Below are positions 38,656 to 47,876 of a stretch of 47,876 bases of DNA, piece by piece; position 1 is the first letter of the stretch, and the number at the start of each line of letters is the position of its first letter. The stretch covers positions 1 to 47,876 of the forward strand of contig NZ_LZLS01000162.1 in NCBI RefSeq assembly GCF_001673365.1, read 5' to 3'. The notes below the pieces were generated by a model. That model was not told the DNA's origin and made no database searches. It was given only the letters and a program-made list of their open reading frames with translations. This DNA is from Mycobacterium asiaticum (lineage in GTDB: Bacteria > Actinomycetota > Actinomycetes > Mycobacteriales > Mycobacteriaceae). The translations under genes and the position numbers were made by a program.

Positions 38656-39455
38656 GACGGGTCCGCTGGAGGTTCGGCCGGATTCTCGGTGACCTCGATG
38701 ACGCCGTCGTCATACGGCTCGTACATCGGTGAGCCGGTACCCGCAGGGGCGGGGGTGTCGGAGTGGGCTCCGCAGCCGTATAGCTTGTCGACGACGTGGC
38801 CGTCGGCGGACAGTTCGTTGCCGCAGACCCCGAACATCGCACCGAGAGCACCGGCTAACGGCAGGAAGAAACCGCAGTCTCGGCACACCCGCTTGGTTGA
38901 CCGGGACATCGCCGAATCCGGGCCGTAGTCACCTTCGTGCCAACGCTCGGCGGCGTCCGCCCGACCCCAGGAACTCATTACCCAGCGTCGCCCGAGTCCC
39001 AGTTCGACGGCGACGTCGTCTACCTCCGGGTCGCCACTGGCGGTGTAACCAGGCACTAACCGCGGGTCGTTACGGGCCGGCGCCAACAGGTCTCCCGGCC
39101 CCAGATCGCCGGGGCGCACCCGCTGCTCCCACGGAACCCAATCCGGGGCCAGCAGAGCGGTCGGTCCGGGAATCAGCACGACCTCGCTGATCGTGGCGTG
39201 GTCGGAGCCGGGATAGGTGGCGACGACGACGTCCCACTGCCACCCCTGGTAACCGGGCACGTGCGCCAGGAACCGATGCGTGGCGGTGTTGGGATCCTCG
39301 TAGCTGACGCCCAGGTAATCCCCGACGGCGTCGGCGCCGCTGAACTCCGAAACAGCGGCCCTGGCCTGTTCAGCCGCACCCGTGAGCACCCCGGCCAGCT
39401 CACTGGGCCACTCAGCCACAGTCGCTACGGAGGATTCCTCGATGGGTCCGGTCAC
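38652..39455 (-). CDS. DUF3027 protein (Rv0877-like)
   Basis: This 267-residue soluble protein has a GTG start. A conserved core includes DYLGVSYEDPNTATHRFLAH, then GYQGWQWDVVVA and IPGPTALLAPDWVPWEQRV. A cysteine cluster follows (VCRDCGFFLPL, then FGVCGNELS and YGCGAHSD) that could bind zinc. It matches Rv0877. Its function is unknown. Confidence 0.9.
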   Translation of the reverse strand: MTGPIEESSVATVAEWPSELAGVLTGAAEQARAAVSEFSGADAVGDYLGVSYEDPNTATHRFLAHVPGYQGWQWDVVVATYPGSDHATISEVVLIPGPTALLAPDWVPWEQRVRPGDLGPGDLLAPARNDPRLVPGYTASGDPEVDDVAVELGLGRRWVMSSWGRADAAERWHEGDYGPDSAMSRSTKRVCRDCGFFLPLAGALGAMFGVCGNELSADGHVVDKLYGCGAHSDTPAPAGTGSPMYEPYDDGVIEVTENPAEPPADPS

Positions 39456-39617
39456 AGTGTCACCCTAATGTCACCCTAAAGTCGGATCGGTCGTGCCTTC
39501 CGGGCCGAGACCTGCTCAGCCACATTCCCGATACTGCACCCAATACTGCCGGAAGACACGGTAGGCGAGCCACACCGGTTGCCTCCGCAGCGCGGCGGCA
39601 TAAGACAGAATTGAATC

Positions 39618-41321
39618 GTGTCTGGACCGCGAGGCGATCATCCGGGCCGGACGGCCCCACCCCCCGGCCGCCGGCCCCGAGATGGATCGAACTTCCAGCA
39701 GCATCCCGGGATGGCCAACTACCCGGCCGGCGACCCGAGCGGTCCGAAAAATCGCGGCCAGCGCCGCCCACCACCGATGCCCAGCGCCAACCGGTATCTG
39801 CCCCCGTTGGGCGAACAGGCGCCCCGCGAGCACAGCAGCGAACCTCCGCCCCCGCGAGGGTTCAACAACGGTGAACGGATCACCGTCACCCGGGCGGCGG
39901 CGATGCGCAGCCGCGAAATGGGCTCTCGTATGTACTGGATGGTGCAGCGCGCCGCTACCGCCGACGGTGCCGACAAGTCCGGTCTGACGGCGCTGACGTG
40001 GCCGGTGATGGCGAACTTCGCCGTCGACTCCGCGATGGCGGTGGCACTGGCCAATACGTTGTTCTTCGCGGCGGCCAGCGGTGAGAGTAAATCGAAGGTC
40101 GCGTTGTACCTGTTGATCACCATCGCACCGTTCGCCGTCATCGCCCCGCTCATTGGTCCGGCACTGGACAAACTGCAGCACGGGCGCCGGGTCGCGCTGG
40201 CGCTGTCCTTCGGGCTGCGTACCGGGCTGGCGTTGGTGCTGATCATGAACTACGACGGCGCCAGCGGCAGCTTCCCGCCGTGGGTGCTGTACCCCTGCGC
40301 GCTGGCCATGATGGTGTTTTCCAAGTCGTTCAGCGTGCTACGCAGCGCGGTGACGCCCAGGGTCATGCCGCCCACTATCGATCTGGTCCGGGTCAATTCC
40401 CGACTGACCGTGTTCGGACTGCTCGGCGGAACCATCGCCGGCGGTGCCGTCGCTGCTGGAATCGAGTTCGCCTGCACTCACTTGTTCAACTTGCCGGGGG
40501 CACTGTTCGTCGTCGTCGGCATCACGATCGTCGGTGCCCTGCTCTCGATGCGGATTCCGAGTTGGGTCGAGGTCACCGCCGGCGAGGTCCCGGCCACCTT
40601 GAGCTATCACTGGCACAGCGACCAGTCGCGACACAATTGGCCCGACGAGGGCGCATCGACAGTCGGCAAGCTTCGACAGCCGTTGGGCCGCAACATCATT
40701 ACTTCGTTATGGGGTAACTGCACGATCAAGGTCATGGTCGGGTTCCTGTTCCTGTACCCGGCATTTGTCGCCAAGGCGCACGACGCCGACGGGTGGATGC
40801 AACTGGCCATGCTGGGCGTGATCGGCGCCGCCGCCGCGATAGGTAATTTCGTCGGCAACTTCACCAGTGCCCGGCTGAAATTGGGCCGACCAGCGGTGCT
40901 GGTGGTCCGTTGCACGCTGGCGGTCACCGTGTGCGCTATCGCCGCCGCGGTGGCCGGGCATCTCGTCGTCGCCGCCGTCGCCACCCTGATCACCTCCGGT
41001 TGCAGTGCCATCGCCAAGGCCTCACTGGACGCTTCGTTGCAAAACGATCTGCCCGAGGAGTCCAGGGCCTCTGGGTTCGGTCGATCGGAGTCCACCCTGC
41101 AGTTGGCCTGGGTGTTGGGCGGTGCCGTCGGGGTGTTGGTCTACACCGAGTTGTGGGTGGGCTTCACGGCGGTCAGCGCCCTGTTGATTTTGGGTCTTGC
41201 CCAGACGCTCGTCAGCTTCCAAGGTTTCTCGTTGATCCCCGGCCTCGGCGGAAATCGGCCCGTCATGGTCGAGCAGGAGGGGGCTCGCCGCGCCCCGACA
41301 TCTAGAGCGATGCCCCAGTGA
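39618..41321 (+). CDS. MFS-like multi-pass membrane protein (Rv0876c-like)
   Basis: The protein has 567 residues with a GTG start. About 85 cytosolic, Pro/Arg-rich, probably disordered residues precede the conserved RMYWMVQRAATADGADKSGL and around 12 hydrophobic helices (e.g. YLLITIAPFAVIAPLIGPAL, then DKLQHGRR, a typical MFS loop). It matches Rv0876c in length. The substrate is unknown. The last four bases overlap the start of the next gene (GTGA), so the two are translationally coupled. Confidence 0.9.
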   Translation: MSGPRGDHPGRTAPPPGRRPRDGSNFQQHPGMANYPAGDPSGPKNRGQRRPPPMPSANRYLPPLGEQAPREHSSEPPPPRGFNNGERITVTRAAAMRSREMGSRMYWMVQRAATADGADKSGLTALTWPVMANFAVDSAMAVALANTLFFAAASGESKSKVALYLLITIAPFAVIAPLIGPALDKLQHGRRVALALSFGLRTGLALVLIMNYDGASGSFPPWVLYPCALAMMVFSKSFSVLRSAVTPRVMPPTIDLVRVNSRLTVFGLLGGTIAGGAVAAGIEFACTHLFNLPGALFVVVGITIVGALLSMRIPSWVEVTAGEVPATLSYHWHSDQSRHNWPDEGASTVGKLRQPLGRNIITSLWGNCTIKVMVGFLFLYPAFVAKAHDADGWMQLAMLGVIGAAAAIGNFVGNFTSARLKLGRPAVLVVRCTLAVTVCAIAAAVAGHLVVAAVATLITSGCSAIAKASLDASLQNDLPEESRASGFGRSESTLQLAWVLGGAVGVLVYTELWVGFTAVSALLILGLAQTLVSFQGFSLIPGLGGNRPVMVEQEGARRAPTSRAMPQ

Positions 41322-41803
41322 AACGGGGTGTGGCCGTGCTTCTCACGGTCGGCGTGGTGTTGCTGGCGGCCGCAGCCGGTGTCGGCGCCTGGCTGTTGGT
41401 TCGGCAACCGGGCCCGCACTTTCCGAGGATCAGCGCCTACTCCCTTGGGCACACCACCCGGGTGGGGCCCTATCTGTACTGCAGCGTGCTGAACCTCAAC
41501 GATTGCCAAAGCCCGCAGACCGAGGGCGAATTGCGGGTGAGCGAACGGTTTCCGGTCCAGTTGTCGGTGCCCGACGCCATTGGCCGCGCCCCCTGGCGCC
41601 TGCTGCAGGTCTATGAGGATCCGACCGATACGGCCACAACATTCTTTCGGCCGAATTCCAAGCTGGCGGTCACCATGCCCACAGTCGATCCACAGCGGGG
41701 CCGGTTGACCCAGGTGGTGGTCCAGTTGCTGACGTTGGTGCTCGAGGACGGGCAGCTGCGGGAGGCTCCGCACGCCGAATGGTCGATTCGCCTGACCCGC
41801 TGA
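41318..41803 (+). CDS. DUF2771 membrane-anchored exported protein (Rv0875c-like)
   Basis: This 161-residue protein starts MKRGVAVLLTVGVVLLAAAA, a signal anchor, followed by an extracytoplasmic domain with two cysteines (LYCSVLNLNDCQSP) that could form a disulphide. It matches Rv0875c in length and position. Its function is unknown. The GTG start overlaps the stop of the MFS-like gene. Confidence 0.9.
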   Translation: MKRGVAVLLTVGVVLLAAAAGVGAWLLVRQPGPHFPRISAYSLGHTTRVGPYLYCSVLNLNDCQSPQTEGELRVSERFPVQLSVPDAIGRAPWRLLQVYEDPTDTATTFFRPNSKLAVTMPTVDPQRGRLTQVVVQLLTLVLEDGQLREAPHAEWSIRLTR

Positions 41804-41806
41804 GGA

Positions 41807-42811
41807 TTAGGCGCCGTGAGCGGGCGGCACCCGCTCACCCTCGAGCGGCGGTCCCGGCGGTGTTCCATCACCAAATGGCCTGCCGCCCATAGCTTCCCGA
41901 CCGTGTGGTGTCAGCCAGTTGGACAGTTCCGGGCCCTTGGGCACGACCCGGGTGGGGTTGATGTCGGCGTGCACGATGTAGTAGTGCTGTTTGATCTGGA
42001 CGAAGTCGGTGGTATCGCCAAAGCCCGGCGTTTGGAACAGGTCTCGGGCGTAGGCCCACAACACTGGCATCTCGGACAGCTTGGACCGGTTGCACTTGAA
42101 ATGCCCGTGGTAGACGGGATCGAAGCGGGCGAGTGTGGTGAACAGTCGGACGTCGGCCTCGGTGATGGTGTCGCCCACCAGGTATCGCTGCCCGGCGAGT
42201 CGCTCGCTCACCCAGTCCAGTGCGGTGAACAACCGGTCGTACGCCGATTCATATGCGTCTTGTGAGCCGGCGAAGCCGCAGCGGTACACCCCGTTGTTGA
42301 TTTCGGTGTAGATCCGCTGGCTCACCTCGTCGATCTCCGCGCGCAACTCTTCGGGGTATAGCCGTGGTGCTCCCTCACGGTGGTACGCGGCCCACTCGGT
42401 GGAGAAGTCGAGGGTGATCTGCGCGAAATCGTTGGTGACGACGGCGCCGGTGGTGACGTCGACGACCGCCGGGACGGTGATCCCCTTGGGATACTCCGGG
42501 TCGCGCTTGAAGTAGGCGTCCTGCAACCTCGGAATTTTCAGGACCGGGTCCACCCCGCCGGGATCCAGATCGAACGTCCAACTGCGCTCATCGTGGGTAG
42601 GACCGCAAAACCCAATGGACAGAACCGATTCCAGCCCCAACAGTCGCCGCACGATGATAGTGCGATTCGCCCACGGACACGCGCGGGCGACGACGAGCCG
42701 GTACCGGTCGGGGGCTACCGGGTAACCGTCGCGTCCGTCAGCGGTGATGCGCGTGGTGATGTAGTTGGTGTCTCGATTGAATTCGCCCTTGGGCGCGACG
42801 TAGGCCGACAT
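41807..42811 (-). CDS. Xi-class glutathione S-transferase / glutathionyl-hydroquinone reductase-like protein
   Basis: From the ATG at 42811 (MSAYVAPKGEFNRDTNYITT) it has 334 residues. The CPWA motif (ARACPWANRTII) carries the catalytic cysteine of the xi class, and DPVYHGHFKCNR and GDTITEADVRLF lie in the helical domain. Xi-class enzymes reduce glutathionyl-quinone conjugates. Mycobacteria use mycothiol rather than glutathione, so mycothiol adducts are the likelier substrate here. I do not recall this gene beside fadE10 in H37Rv. It lies 4 bases after the fadE10 stop on the same strand and is probably cotranscribed. The open frame to 42970 is an overlap with fadE10. Confidence 0.9.
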   Translation of the reverse strand: MSAYVAPKGEFNRDTNYITTRITADGRDGYPVAPDRYRLVVARACPWANRTIIVRRLLGLESVLSIGFCGPTHDERSWTFDLDPGGVDPVLKIPRLQDAYFKRDPEYPKGITVPAVVDVTTGAVVTNDFAQITLDFSTEWAAYHREGAPRLYPEELRAEIDEVSQRIYTEINNGVYRCGFAGSQDAYESAYDRLFTALDWVSERLAGQRYLVGDTITEADVRLFTTLARFDPVYHGHFKCNRSKLSEMPVLWAYARDLFQTPGFGDTTDFVQIKQHYYIVHADINPTRVVPKGPELSNWLTPHGREAMGGRPFGDGTPPGPPLEGERVPPAHGA

Positions 42812-42815
42812 GTGT

Positions 42816-44762
42816 CTATCGTGCCGCTTCGGTCGACGGCGCGACGAATCGGCGGGCCAAATTCGTTTCGGTGGACTCTCTGGCTTCCCACTCGGCGATC
42901 CACGGCCCGGTGCCCTCGGACTGATCAAGAATGCCGTCCTCCAGCCAGGTGTAGCGGCCCTCCAGCACATCGTTCGTCAGTTGCACATCGCCGGCATCGG
43001 TATTGGTCCACAACGCGGCGAACAGTTCCTCAACCCGCAAAGTCGCCTGTTGACAGAACATTTCAGCCAATTCGTAAGCCTGCTTTCCGAGGGTCGGATC
43101 CCCGGCGCGTTGCGACTCGGCGCGCACGCACGCCGCTGCCATCGCGAACAGTTCGGCACCGATGTCGACGATGCGGCCCAAAAAGCCCTGCTTCTGTTCC
43201 AACTTGGCCTGCCAGCGTGCCATCCCGTAGAAGGTATTGCGGGCCAACTTTCGGCTGGAGCGCTCGACGAATCGCAGATGCGACGCGAGCGGACCGAACT
43301 CGCGGTAAGCCGTGGGCCGCTGCCCCTCGCCGAATACCAATTTCGGCAACCACTTTGCGTAAAACCCACTCGCGCCGACAGCGGCCGCTGCCTTTTCCCG
43401 CAAGTCGGCGTCAGCCTTGGCGAGATCACCCGCGGCGGACAGGTGGGCGTCCACCGCCTCCCGGGCAATGAGCAACCTCATGATTTCGCTGGCGCCTTCG
43501 AAGATGCGGTTGATTCGCAGGTCGCGCAGCGACTGTTCCACCGGCGCGGCACGCTCGCCGCGTGCGGCAAGCGATTCAGCAGTTTCATAGCCCCGGCCGC
43601 CGCGGATCTGCATCAGGTCATCGGCTATGACGCAAGACATTTCGCTGCACCACAGCTTGGCCAGCGCCGCCTCGATCCGAATGTCGTTGCGTCCCTCGTC
43701 GGCCATCTGACCCGACAGCTCGACCACCGCCTCAAGCGCGTAGGTGGTCGCGGCCATGAACGCAATCTTGCGGGCCACCGCCTCGTGCTTGCCGATCGGC
43801 TTGCCCCACTGCACCCGCTCACCCGACCACTCACGCGCGATCTTCAACGACCATTTGGACGAGCCCGTCACCATGGCCGGTAACGCCAAGCGTCCGACGT
43901 TCAAGGTGGTCAAGGCGATTCGCAGTCCGTCGCCTTCCCGGCCGATAAGGTTCTCGGCCGGAACCCGCACGCGGTGCATCCTGGTCACACCGTTCTCGAT
44001 ACCGCGCAGACCCATGAACTGGTTACGCCGTTCCACGGTGATTCCGGGCGAATCCGCTTCGACGACAAAGGCACTGATGCCGCCGCGATGTCCGTCGCTC
44101 TTGGGTACCCGGGCCATCACCACCAACAATTCGGCGATCACGCCGTTGGTGGTCCACAGCTTCACGCCCTCGAGTTCGTAGGCCTGCCCGTCATCCACCG
44201 GCGTCGCCGTCGAACCCAGGCGCGCCGGGTCCGACCCTACATCCGGCTCGGTCAACAGAAAGGCTGAGACAGCTCCGGCGGCACAGCGCGGCAAGAACTT
44301 TCGCTTCTGCTCCTCGGACCCGGCGAGCTTGAGAGGTTCGGGCACCCCGATGGACTGATGAGCCGACAGCAGCGCGCCCAAACTGGGACTGACGGTGGTC
44401 ACCATCATCAGTGCGCGGTTGTAGGCGACCTGCGACATGTCCAGGCCGCCATACTCCGACGAGATCTTCATCCCGAAGCAGCCGAGTTCGGCGAAGCCCT
44501 TGACGTATTCGTCCGGGATCCGCGCGTCCCGCTCGATAACGCTGCCATCAACGGTGCCAAGGAATTTCTTAAGCTTCTCCAAGAAATCCGCGGTGCGCTT
44601 CTCCTCGGCATCCGGTGGCTTGGGGAACGGATGGATCAGGTCCAGCGGGAAGCGGCCGAGAAACAGCTCTTTGGCGAAAGACGGCTTATCCCAGCCACTT
44701 TCGCGGGATTCTTCGGCAACGGCCCTGGCCTGCTCCTCGGTTACCTGCGCTTGCTGTGCCAT
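42816..44762 (-). CDS. fadE10: Acyl-CoA dehydrogenase FadE10
   Basis: The protein has 648 residues, close to H37Rv FadE10 (about 650). The acyl-CoA dehydrogenase core includes LLTEPDVGSDPARLGSTATP and VMARVPKSDGHRGGISAFVV, with RIFEGASEIMRLLIAREAVD near residue 420. A C-terminal helical extension of about 200 residues is of the VLCAD type and may give membrane contact or long-chain preference. It oxidises acyl-CoA to enoyl-CoA with FAD. In H37Rv the PE_PGRS15 gene lies between fadE10 and cspB; here only 78 bases lie between them. Confidence 0.95.
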   Translation of the reverse strand: MAQQAQVTEEQARAVAEESRESGWDKPSFAKELFLGRFPLDLIHPFPKPPDAEEKRTADFLEKLKKFLGTVDGSVIERDARIPDEYVKGFAELGCFGMKISSEYGGLDMSQVAYNRALMMVTTVSPSLGALLSAHQSIGVPEPLKLAGSEEQKRKFLPRCAAGAVSAFLLTEPDVGSDPARLGSTATPVDDGQAYELEGVKLWTTNGVIAELLVVMARVPKSDGHRGGISAFVVEADSPGITVERRNQFMGLRGIENGVTRMHRVRVPAENLIGREGDGLRIALTTLNVGRLALPAMVTGSSKWSLKIAREWSGERVQWGKPIGKHEAVARKIAFMAATTYALEAVVELSGQMADEGRNDIRIEAALAKLWCSEMSCVIADDLMQIRGGRGYETAESLAARGERAAPVEQSLRDLRINRIFEGASEIMRLLIAREAVDAHLSAAGDLAKADADLREKAAAAVGASGFYAKWLPKLVFGEGQRPTAYREFGPLASHLRFVERSSRKLARNTFYGMARWQAKLEQKQGFLGRIVDIGAELFAMAAACVRAESQRAGDPTLGKQAYELAEMFCQQATLRVEELFAALWTNTDAGDVQLTNDVLEGRYTWLEDGILDQSEGTGPWIAEWEARESTETNLARRFVAPSTEAAR

Positions 44763-44840
44763 CGCCGCCTCCTCGTTGACGCAATCACGACGAGGCTTGA
44801 GTACCCGCTTGGCGACCTGCTACGCGCAGCGGCAGGCCCG

Positions 44841-45260
44841 CTAGGCCTCGAACTCCCTTGCGACCGCCTTGACCACCTCTGAAATCTGCCGAGCCGTCTT
44901 GCGATCCGGGTAACGGCCCTTGCGCAGTTCCGGTTGCACGGTGCTTTCCAGCAGCGTGATCATGTCCTCGACCATGCCGTGCAGTTCGTCGGGACTGTGC
45001 TTGTGCTCGGCGGGAGCTTCGCGGCGCGGCCGTGATGCAGAGCGGGCCAGGCTTGGCGGGGGGTCGATCAACTTGAGGCTCAGTGCCTGCGGTCCGCGTC
45101 GTCCGGACGCGATGCCGAATTCCACTTTCTGGCCAGCTTTGAGCCCCTCGACACCCGCAGGCAACGCCGAGGAGCGGACGTAGACGTCCTCGCCATCCTC
45201 TTGCGACAGGAAGCCGAACCCCTTGTCGGAGTCGTACCACTTCACTTTGCCGGTCGGCAC
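44841..45260 (-). CDS. cspB: Cold-shock-domain protein CspB
   Basis: From the GTG at 45260 ([20 protein letters not shown]) it has 139 residues, against 135 in H37Rv Rv0871. The cold-shock domain has the RNP1-like KGFGFLS and the RNP2-like VYVRSSAL. A long C-terminal extension ([20 protein letters not shown], then [20 protein letters not shown]) is typical of this mycobacterial type. It binds single-stranded nucleic acids. The longer open frame to 46463 is antisense through moaA2 and is rejected. GTG 45269 is a less likely start. Confidence 0.93.
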   Translation of the reverse strand: MPTGKVKWYDSDKGFGFLSQEDGEDVYVRSSALPAGVEGLKAGQKVEFGIASGRRGPQALSLKLIDPPPSLARSASRPRREAPAEHKHSPDELHGMVEDMITLLESTVQPELRKGRYPDRKTARQISEVVKAVAREFEA

Positions 45261-45426
45261 TGCTCTCACCTGCTTGTCTGACGGGTCTGCAACGAAAGAC
45301 GCGTCCCGCCTGCGCAGGACGCGATGACGATCACAGATCCTACTCGGATGGTTTCCGGCCGAGCACCCCGGTTTCTCACCCACGTCGGTGGCACTGGGTA
45401 GGCTGGCGTTTACCGCTGGAGGAGAT

Positions 45427-45822
45427 ATGCGCCTGATTTTGAACGTCATCTGGCTGGTGTTCGGTGGGCTTTGGCTGGCACTGGGATACCTGCTCGCGGC
45501 GCTCGTGTGCTTTCTGTTGATCGTGACGATTCCGTTCGGCTTCGCGGCGCTGCGCATCGCTTCGTACGCGTTGTGGCCATTCGGCCGCACCATTGTGGAG
45601 AAACCTGGCGCCGGCACCGGCGCATTGATCGGCAACGTCATCTGGGTGCTGTTGTTCGGGCTCTGGCTGGCGATCGGCCACATAGCAAGCGCGATAGCGA
45701 TGGCCGTCACGATCATCGGCATTCCGTTGGCGCTGGCAAACCTGAAGATGATTCCGGTGTCGCTGGTGCCCCTGGGCAAGGAGATAGTTCCCGCCGATGT
45801 GTCGGAACGGGTGCCGGCATGA
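45427..45822 (+). CDS. YccF-domain inner-membrane protein (Rv0870c-like)
   Basis: This 131-residue protein starts at the ATG at 45427, with Shine-Dalgarno ctggaggag. Two homologous halves each start with N-V-I-W ([20 protein letters not shown] and [20 protein letters not shown]), each followed by [10 protein letters not shown] or [13 protein letters not shown]. This is the YccF domain pattern with about four TM segments. Its function is unknown. The last four bases overlap the moaA2 start (ATGA). Confidence 0.92.
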   Translation: MRLILNVIWLVFGGLWLALGYLLAALVCFLLIVTIPFGFAALRIASYALWPFGRTIVEKPGAGTGALIGNVIWVLLFGLWLAIGHIASAIAMAVTIIGIPLALANLKMIPVSLVPLGKEIVPADVSERVPA

Positions 45823-46871
45823 CATTGACGGCCCTGGGCCTCCCGACGGTTCGCAAACCCAGCAAAGACGGCCCTTTGATCGACACCTACGGCCGAATCG
45901 CCACCGATCTGCGTGTCTCGCTGACCGATCGGTGCAATCTGCGATGCACCTATTGCATGCCGGCGCAGGGTCTGAACTGGCTTCCGGGTGAGCATCTGCT
46001 GCGGCCCGACGAACTGGCCAGGCTGCTTCAGATAGCGGTAACCCGCCTCGGGATCAGCAGCGTGCGGTTCACCGGAGGCGAGCCGCTGTTGGTCCCCCAT
46101 CTCGAACAGGTCGTCGCCGCCGCCGCCGGGCTTCAACCGCGTCCGGAGATCTCGCTTACGACGAACGGCGTGGGTCTGGCCAAGCGCGCGAAGGCCCTCG
46201 CTGCGGCCGGCCTGAACAGGGTGAACGTCTCGCTGGACAGCGTCAACCCGAAGCACTTCGCTGCGATCACCCGTCGAAACCGCCTCGATGAGGTGCTGGC
46301 CGGTCTGGCGGCCGCGCACGAGGCCGGACTCGCACCGGTCAAGGTCAACGCGGTGCTCGATCCAGCCACCGGACGCGAGGATGTCGTAGAGCTGTTGCGG
46401 TACTGCTTGCGATACGGCTACCAATTGCGCGTCATCGAACAGATGCCGCTCGACGCGGGCCATCAGTGGCGCCGTGGCGCTGCTCTGAGCGCCGACGACG
46501 TGCTAGCCGCGCTGCGCCCGCACTTCAGCCTCACACCAGATCCGGCGCCGCGCGGGTCGGCGCCGGCCGAGCTGTGGTTGGTCGATGCCGGCCCGGACAC
46601 CCCGGCGGGCAAGGTCGGTGTCATCGCATCGGTGTCGCACGCCTTCTGCTCTACATGTGACCGAACCCGGCTCACCGCCGACGGCCAGATCCGCAGTTGC
46701 TTGTTCTCCACCGAGGAGATGGACCTTCGTGGCCTGCTCCGCGGCGGCGCCGACGACGACGCCATCGCAGCGACCTGGCGCGCCGCCATGTGGGCGAAGC
46801 CGGCCGGGCACGGTATTAACGACCCCGATTTCGTCCAGCCCGACCGTCCGATGAGTGCCATCGGTGGCTGA
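45819..46871 (+). CDS. moaA2: GTP 3',8-cyclase MoaA2 (molybdenum cofactor biosynthesis)
   Basis: This 350-residue radical SAM enzyme has the cluster motif CNLRCTYC near the N-terminus and the second cluster [18 protein letters not shown] near the C-terminus. [15 protein letters not shown] and LTTNG lie between. It converts GTP to the cyclic pyranopterin precursor of the molybdenum cofactor with MoaC. H37Rv MoaA2 has 360 residues. It is coupled to the preceding YccF gene (ATGA) and overlaps moaD2. Confidence 0.95.
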   Translation: MTLTALGLPTVRKPSKDGPLIDTYGRIATDLRVSLTDRCNLRCTYCMPAQGLNWLPGEHLLRPDELARLLQIAVTRLGISSVRFTGGEPLLVPHLEQVVAAAAGLQPRPEISLTTNGVGLAKRAKALAAAGLNRVNVSLDSVNPKHFAAITRRNRLDEVLAGLAAAHEAGLAPVKVNAVLDPATGREDVVELLRYCLRYGYQLRVIEQMPLDAGHQWRRGAALSADDVLAALRPHFSLTPDPAPRGSAPAELWLVDAGPDTPAGKVGVIASVSHAFCSTCDRTRLTADGQIRSCLFSTEEMDLRGLLRGGADDDAIAATWRAAMWAKPAGHGINDPDFVQPDRPMSAIGG

Positions 46872-47154
46872 GATTCCCGCACAGACGCCCACAGTGGCCG
46901 CCGGGGTCGAGGTGACGGTCCGCTATTTCGCCGCGGCACGGGCGGCCGCCGGTACCGAGATGGAGACGCTTTCCGTGCGCACCGGTACGACGGTGGCGGA
47001 GTTGGTTAAGCAGTTGGCCGATCGGGGTACTCAGCTGGCCACGGTTCTTAGCCGATGCTCCTATCTGCGGGACGGAATTGCCGTCCGAGATGAGGCCTCA
47101 GCGTTATCCGCCGGCGACACGATTGACGTACTCCCACCGTTCGCCGGCGGCTAA
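46855..47154 (+). CDS. moaD2: Molybdopterin synthase small subunit MoaD2
   Basis: From the GTG at 46855 it has 99 residues (96 from GTG 46864). It is a ubiquitin-like sulphur carrier that ends in the required Gly-Gly (VLPPFAGG). The core reads VTVRYFAAARAAAGTEMETL and VLSRCSYLRDGIAVRDEASA. The C-terminal Gly is activated as a thiocarboxylate and used with MoaE to insert the dithiolene sulphurs. It overlaps moaA2 by 17 bases (or 8 with the later start) and is clearly in one operon with it. Confidence 0.95.
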   Translation: MPSVAEIPAQTPTVAAGVEVTVRYFAAARAAAGTEMETLSVRTGTTVAELVKQLADRGTQLATVLSRCSYLRDGIAVRDEASALSAGDTIDVLPPFAGG

Positions 47155-47158
47155 AAAG

Positions 47159-47174
47159 TGTGAGTTATCTCACG
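47159..47174. promoter_or_regulatory. CRP-type binding site upstream of rpfA
   Basis: TGTGAGTTATCTCACG fits the TGTGA-N6-TCACA consensus of mycobacterial CRP (Rv3676) with one mismatch. M. tuberculosis rpfA is a known CRP target. The site lies about 415 bases before the rpfA start, a distance consistent with the long leader. Confidence 0.8.
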
Positions 47175-47372
47175 TAACGGAACGATAACAACCCGGCCAC
47201 GCTCCGATTGCGAGTGCTATGAGCTGGGTAAACGCACGGGTTTCCTGGCGTTTTAAACCCGCATTGTGACCAAAACGCCGATCCATTCCACGCGTGACGT
47301 GACCGCCTTTACCCGCTACCGTCTCGGAAGGCTCGTCAACCCAACCCGAAGCGGCGGGCCCGCCCTTACCTA

Positions 47373-47876
<504 letters not shown>

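Noticed and set aside
45261..46463. Long upstream extension of the cspB frame
   Set aside because: Antisense to the YccF and moaA2 genes; CspB proteins are about 135 residues and start PTGKVKWYD.

Overview
The window is high-GC mycobacterial DNA. Gene content and order closely match the rpfA to Rv0906 segment of Mycobacterium tuberculosis H37Rv, read in the opposite orientation (gene order recalled, not searched). A PGRS-type Gly-rich ORF and a PE protein point to a slow-growing, PE/PE_PGRS-bearing Mycobacterium. Many insertions and absences relative to H37Rv argue against the M. tuberculosis complex itself. Both ends look like contig ends: the left starts inside a PGRS ORF lacking its PE part, and the right folds back on itself inside rpfA.

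Layout. 1-990: PGRS fragment. 1016-4383: Rv0906-like metallo-beta-lactamase-fold protein, echA6 and the divergent accD3. 4384-10430: a roughly 6 kb block I do not expect between accD3 and prrA. It holds a frameshifted DUF559-type nuclease gene between two copies of a 58-bp hairpin repeat, a TetR/flavin-monooxygenase divergent pair with clear operators, two tandem paralogous TetR regulators and an FAD-dependent dehydrogenase. 10431-17932: prrA-prrB, the arfA-arfB-arfC operon (with expanded low-complexity arfB and arfC), Rv0898c- and Rv0897c-like genes and gltA2.

17933-28530 is the most unusual part. It has a solitary PE protein with a hydrophobic C-terminus and a 2775-residue signalling protein that runs SARP-type winged helix, BTAD, class III nucleotide cyclase, AAA/STAND ATPase, TPR-like region, and then a half module plus five full tandem repeats of about 270 residues. 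I read these repeats as paired NTF2/SnoaL-like domains. A DHA3-type MFS exporter faces it tail to tail.

28531-47876 returns to the conserved backbone: pdxH/citA, Rv0887c-like glyoxalase, fprB, AurF-like diiron protein, serC, sepH, Rv0882 to Rv0879c-like genes, an SRPBCC protein, Rv0877-, Rv0876c- and Rv0875c-like genes, a xi-class glutathione-transferase-like gene, fadE10, cspB, Rv0870c-like YccF protein, moaA2-moaD2, and the rpfA leader with a CRP-type site and a ydaO/c-di-AMP riboswitch. Genes of central carbon metabolism (gltA2, citA), redox supply (fprB), lipid metabolism (echA6, accD3, fadE10), two-component control (prrAB), division (sepH) and resuscitation (rpfA) form the core. The species-specific parts are mostly regulators and flavoenzymes.

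No tRNA, rRNA, CRISPR array or recognisable transposase gene was seen.
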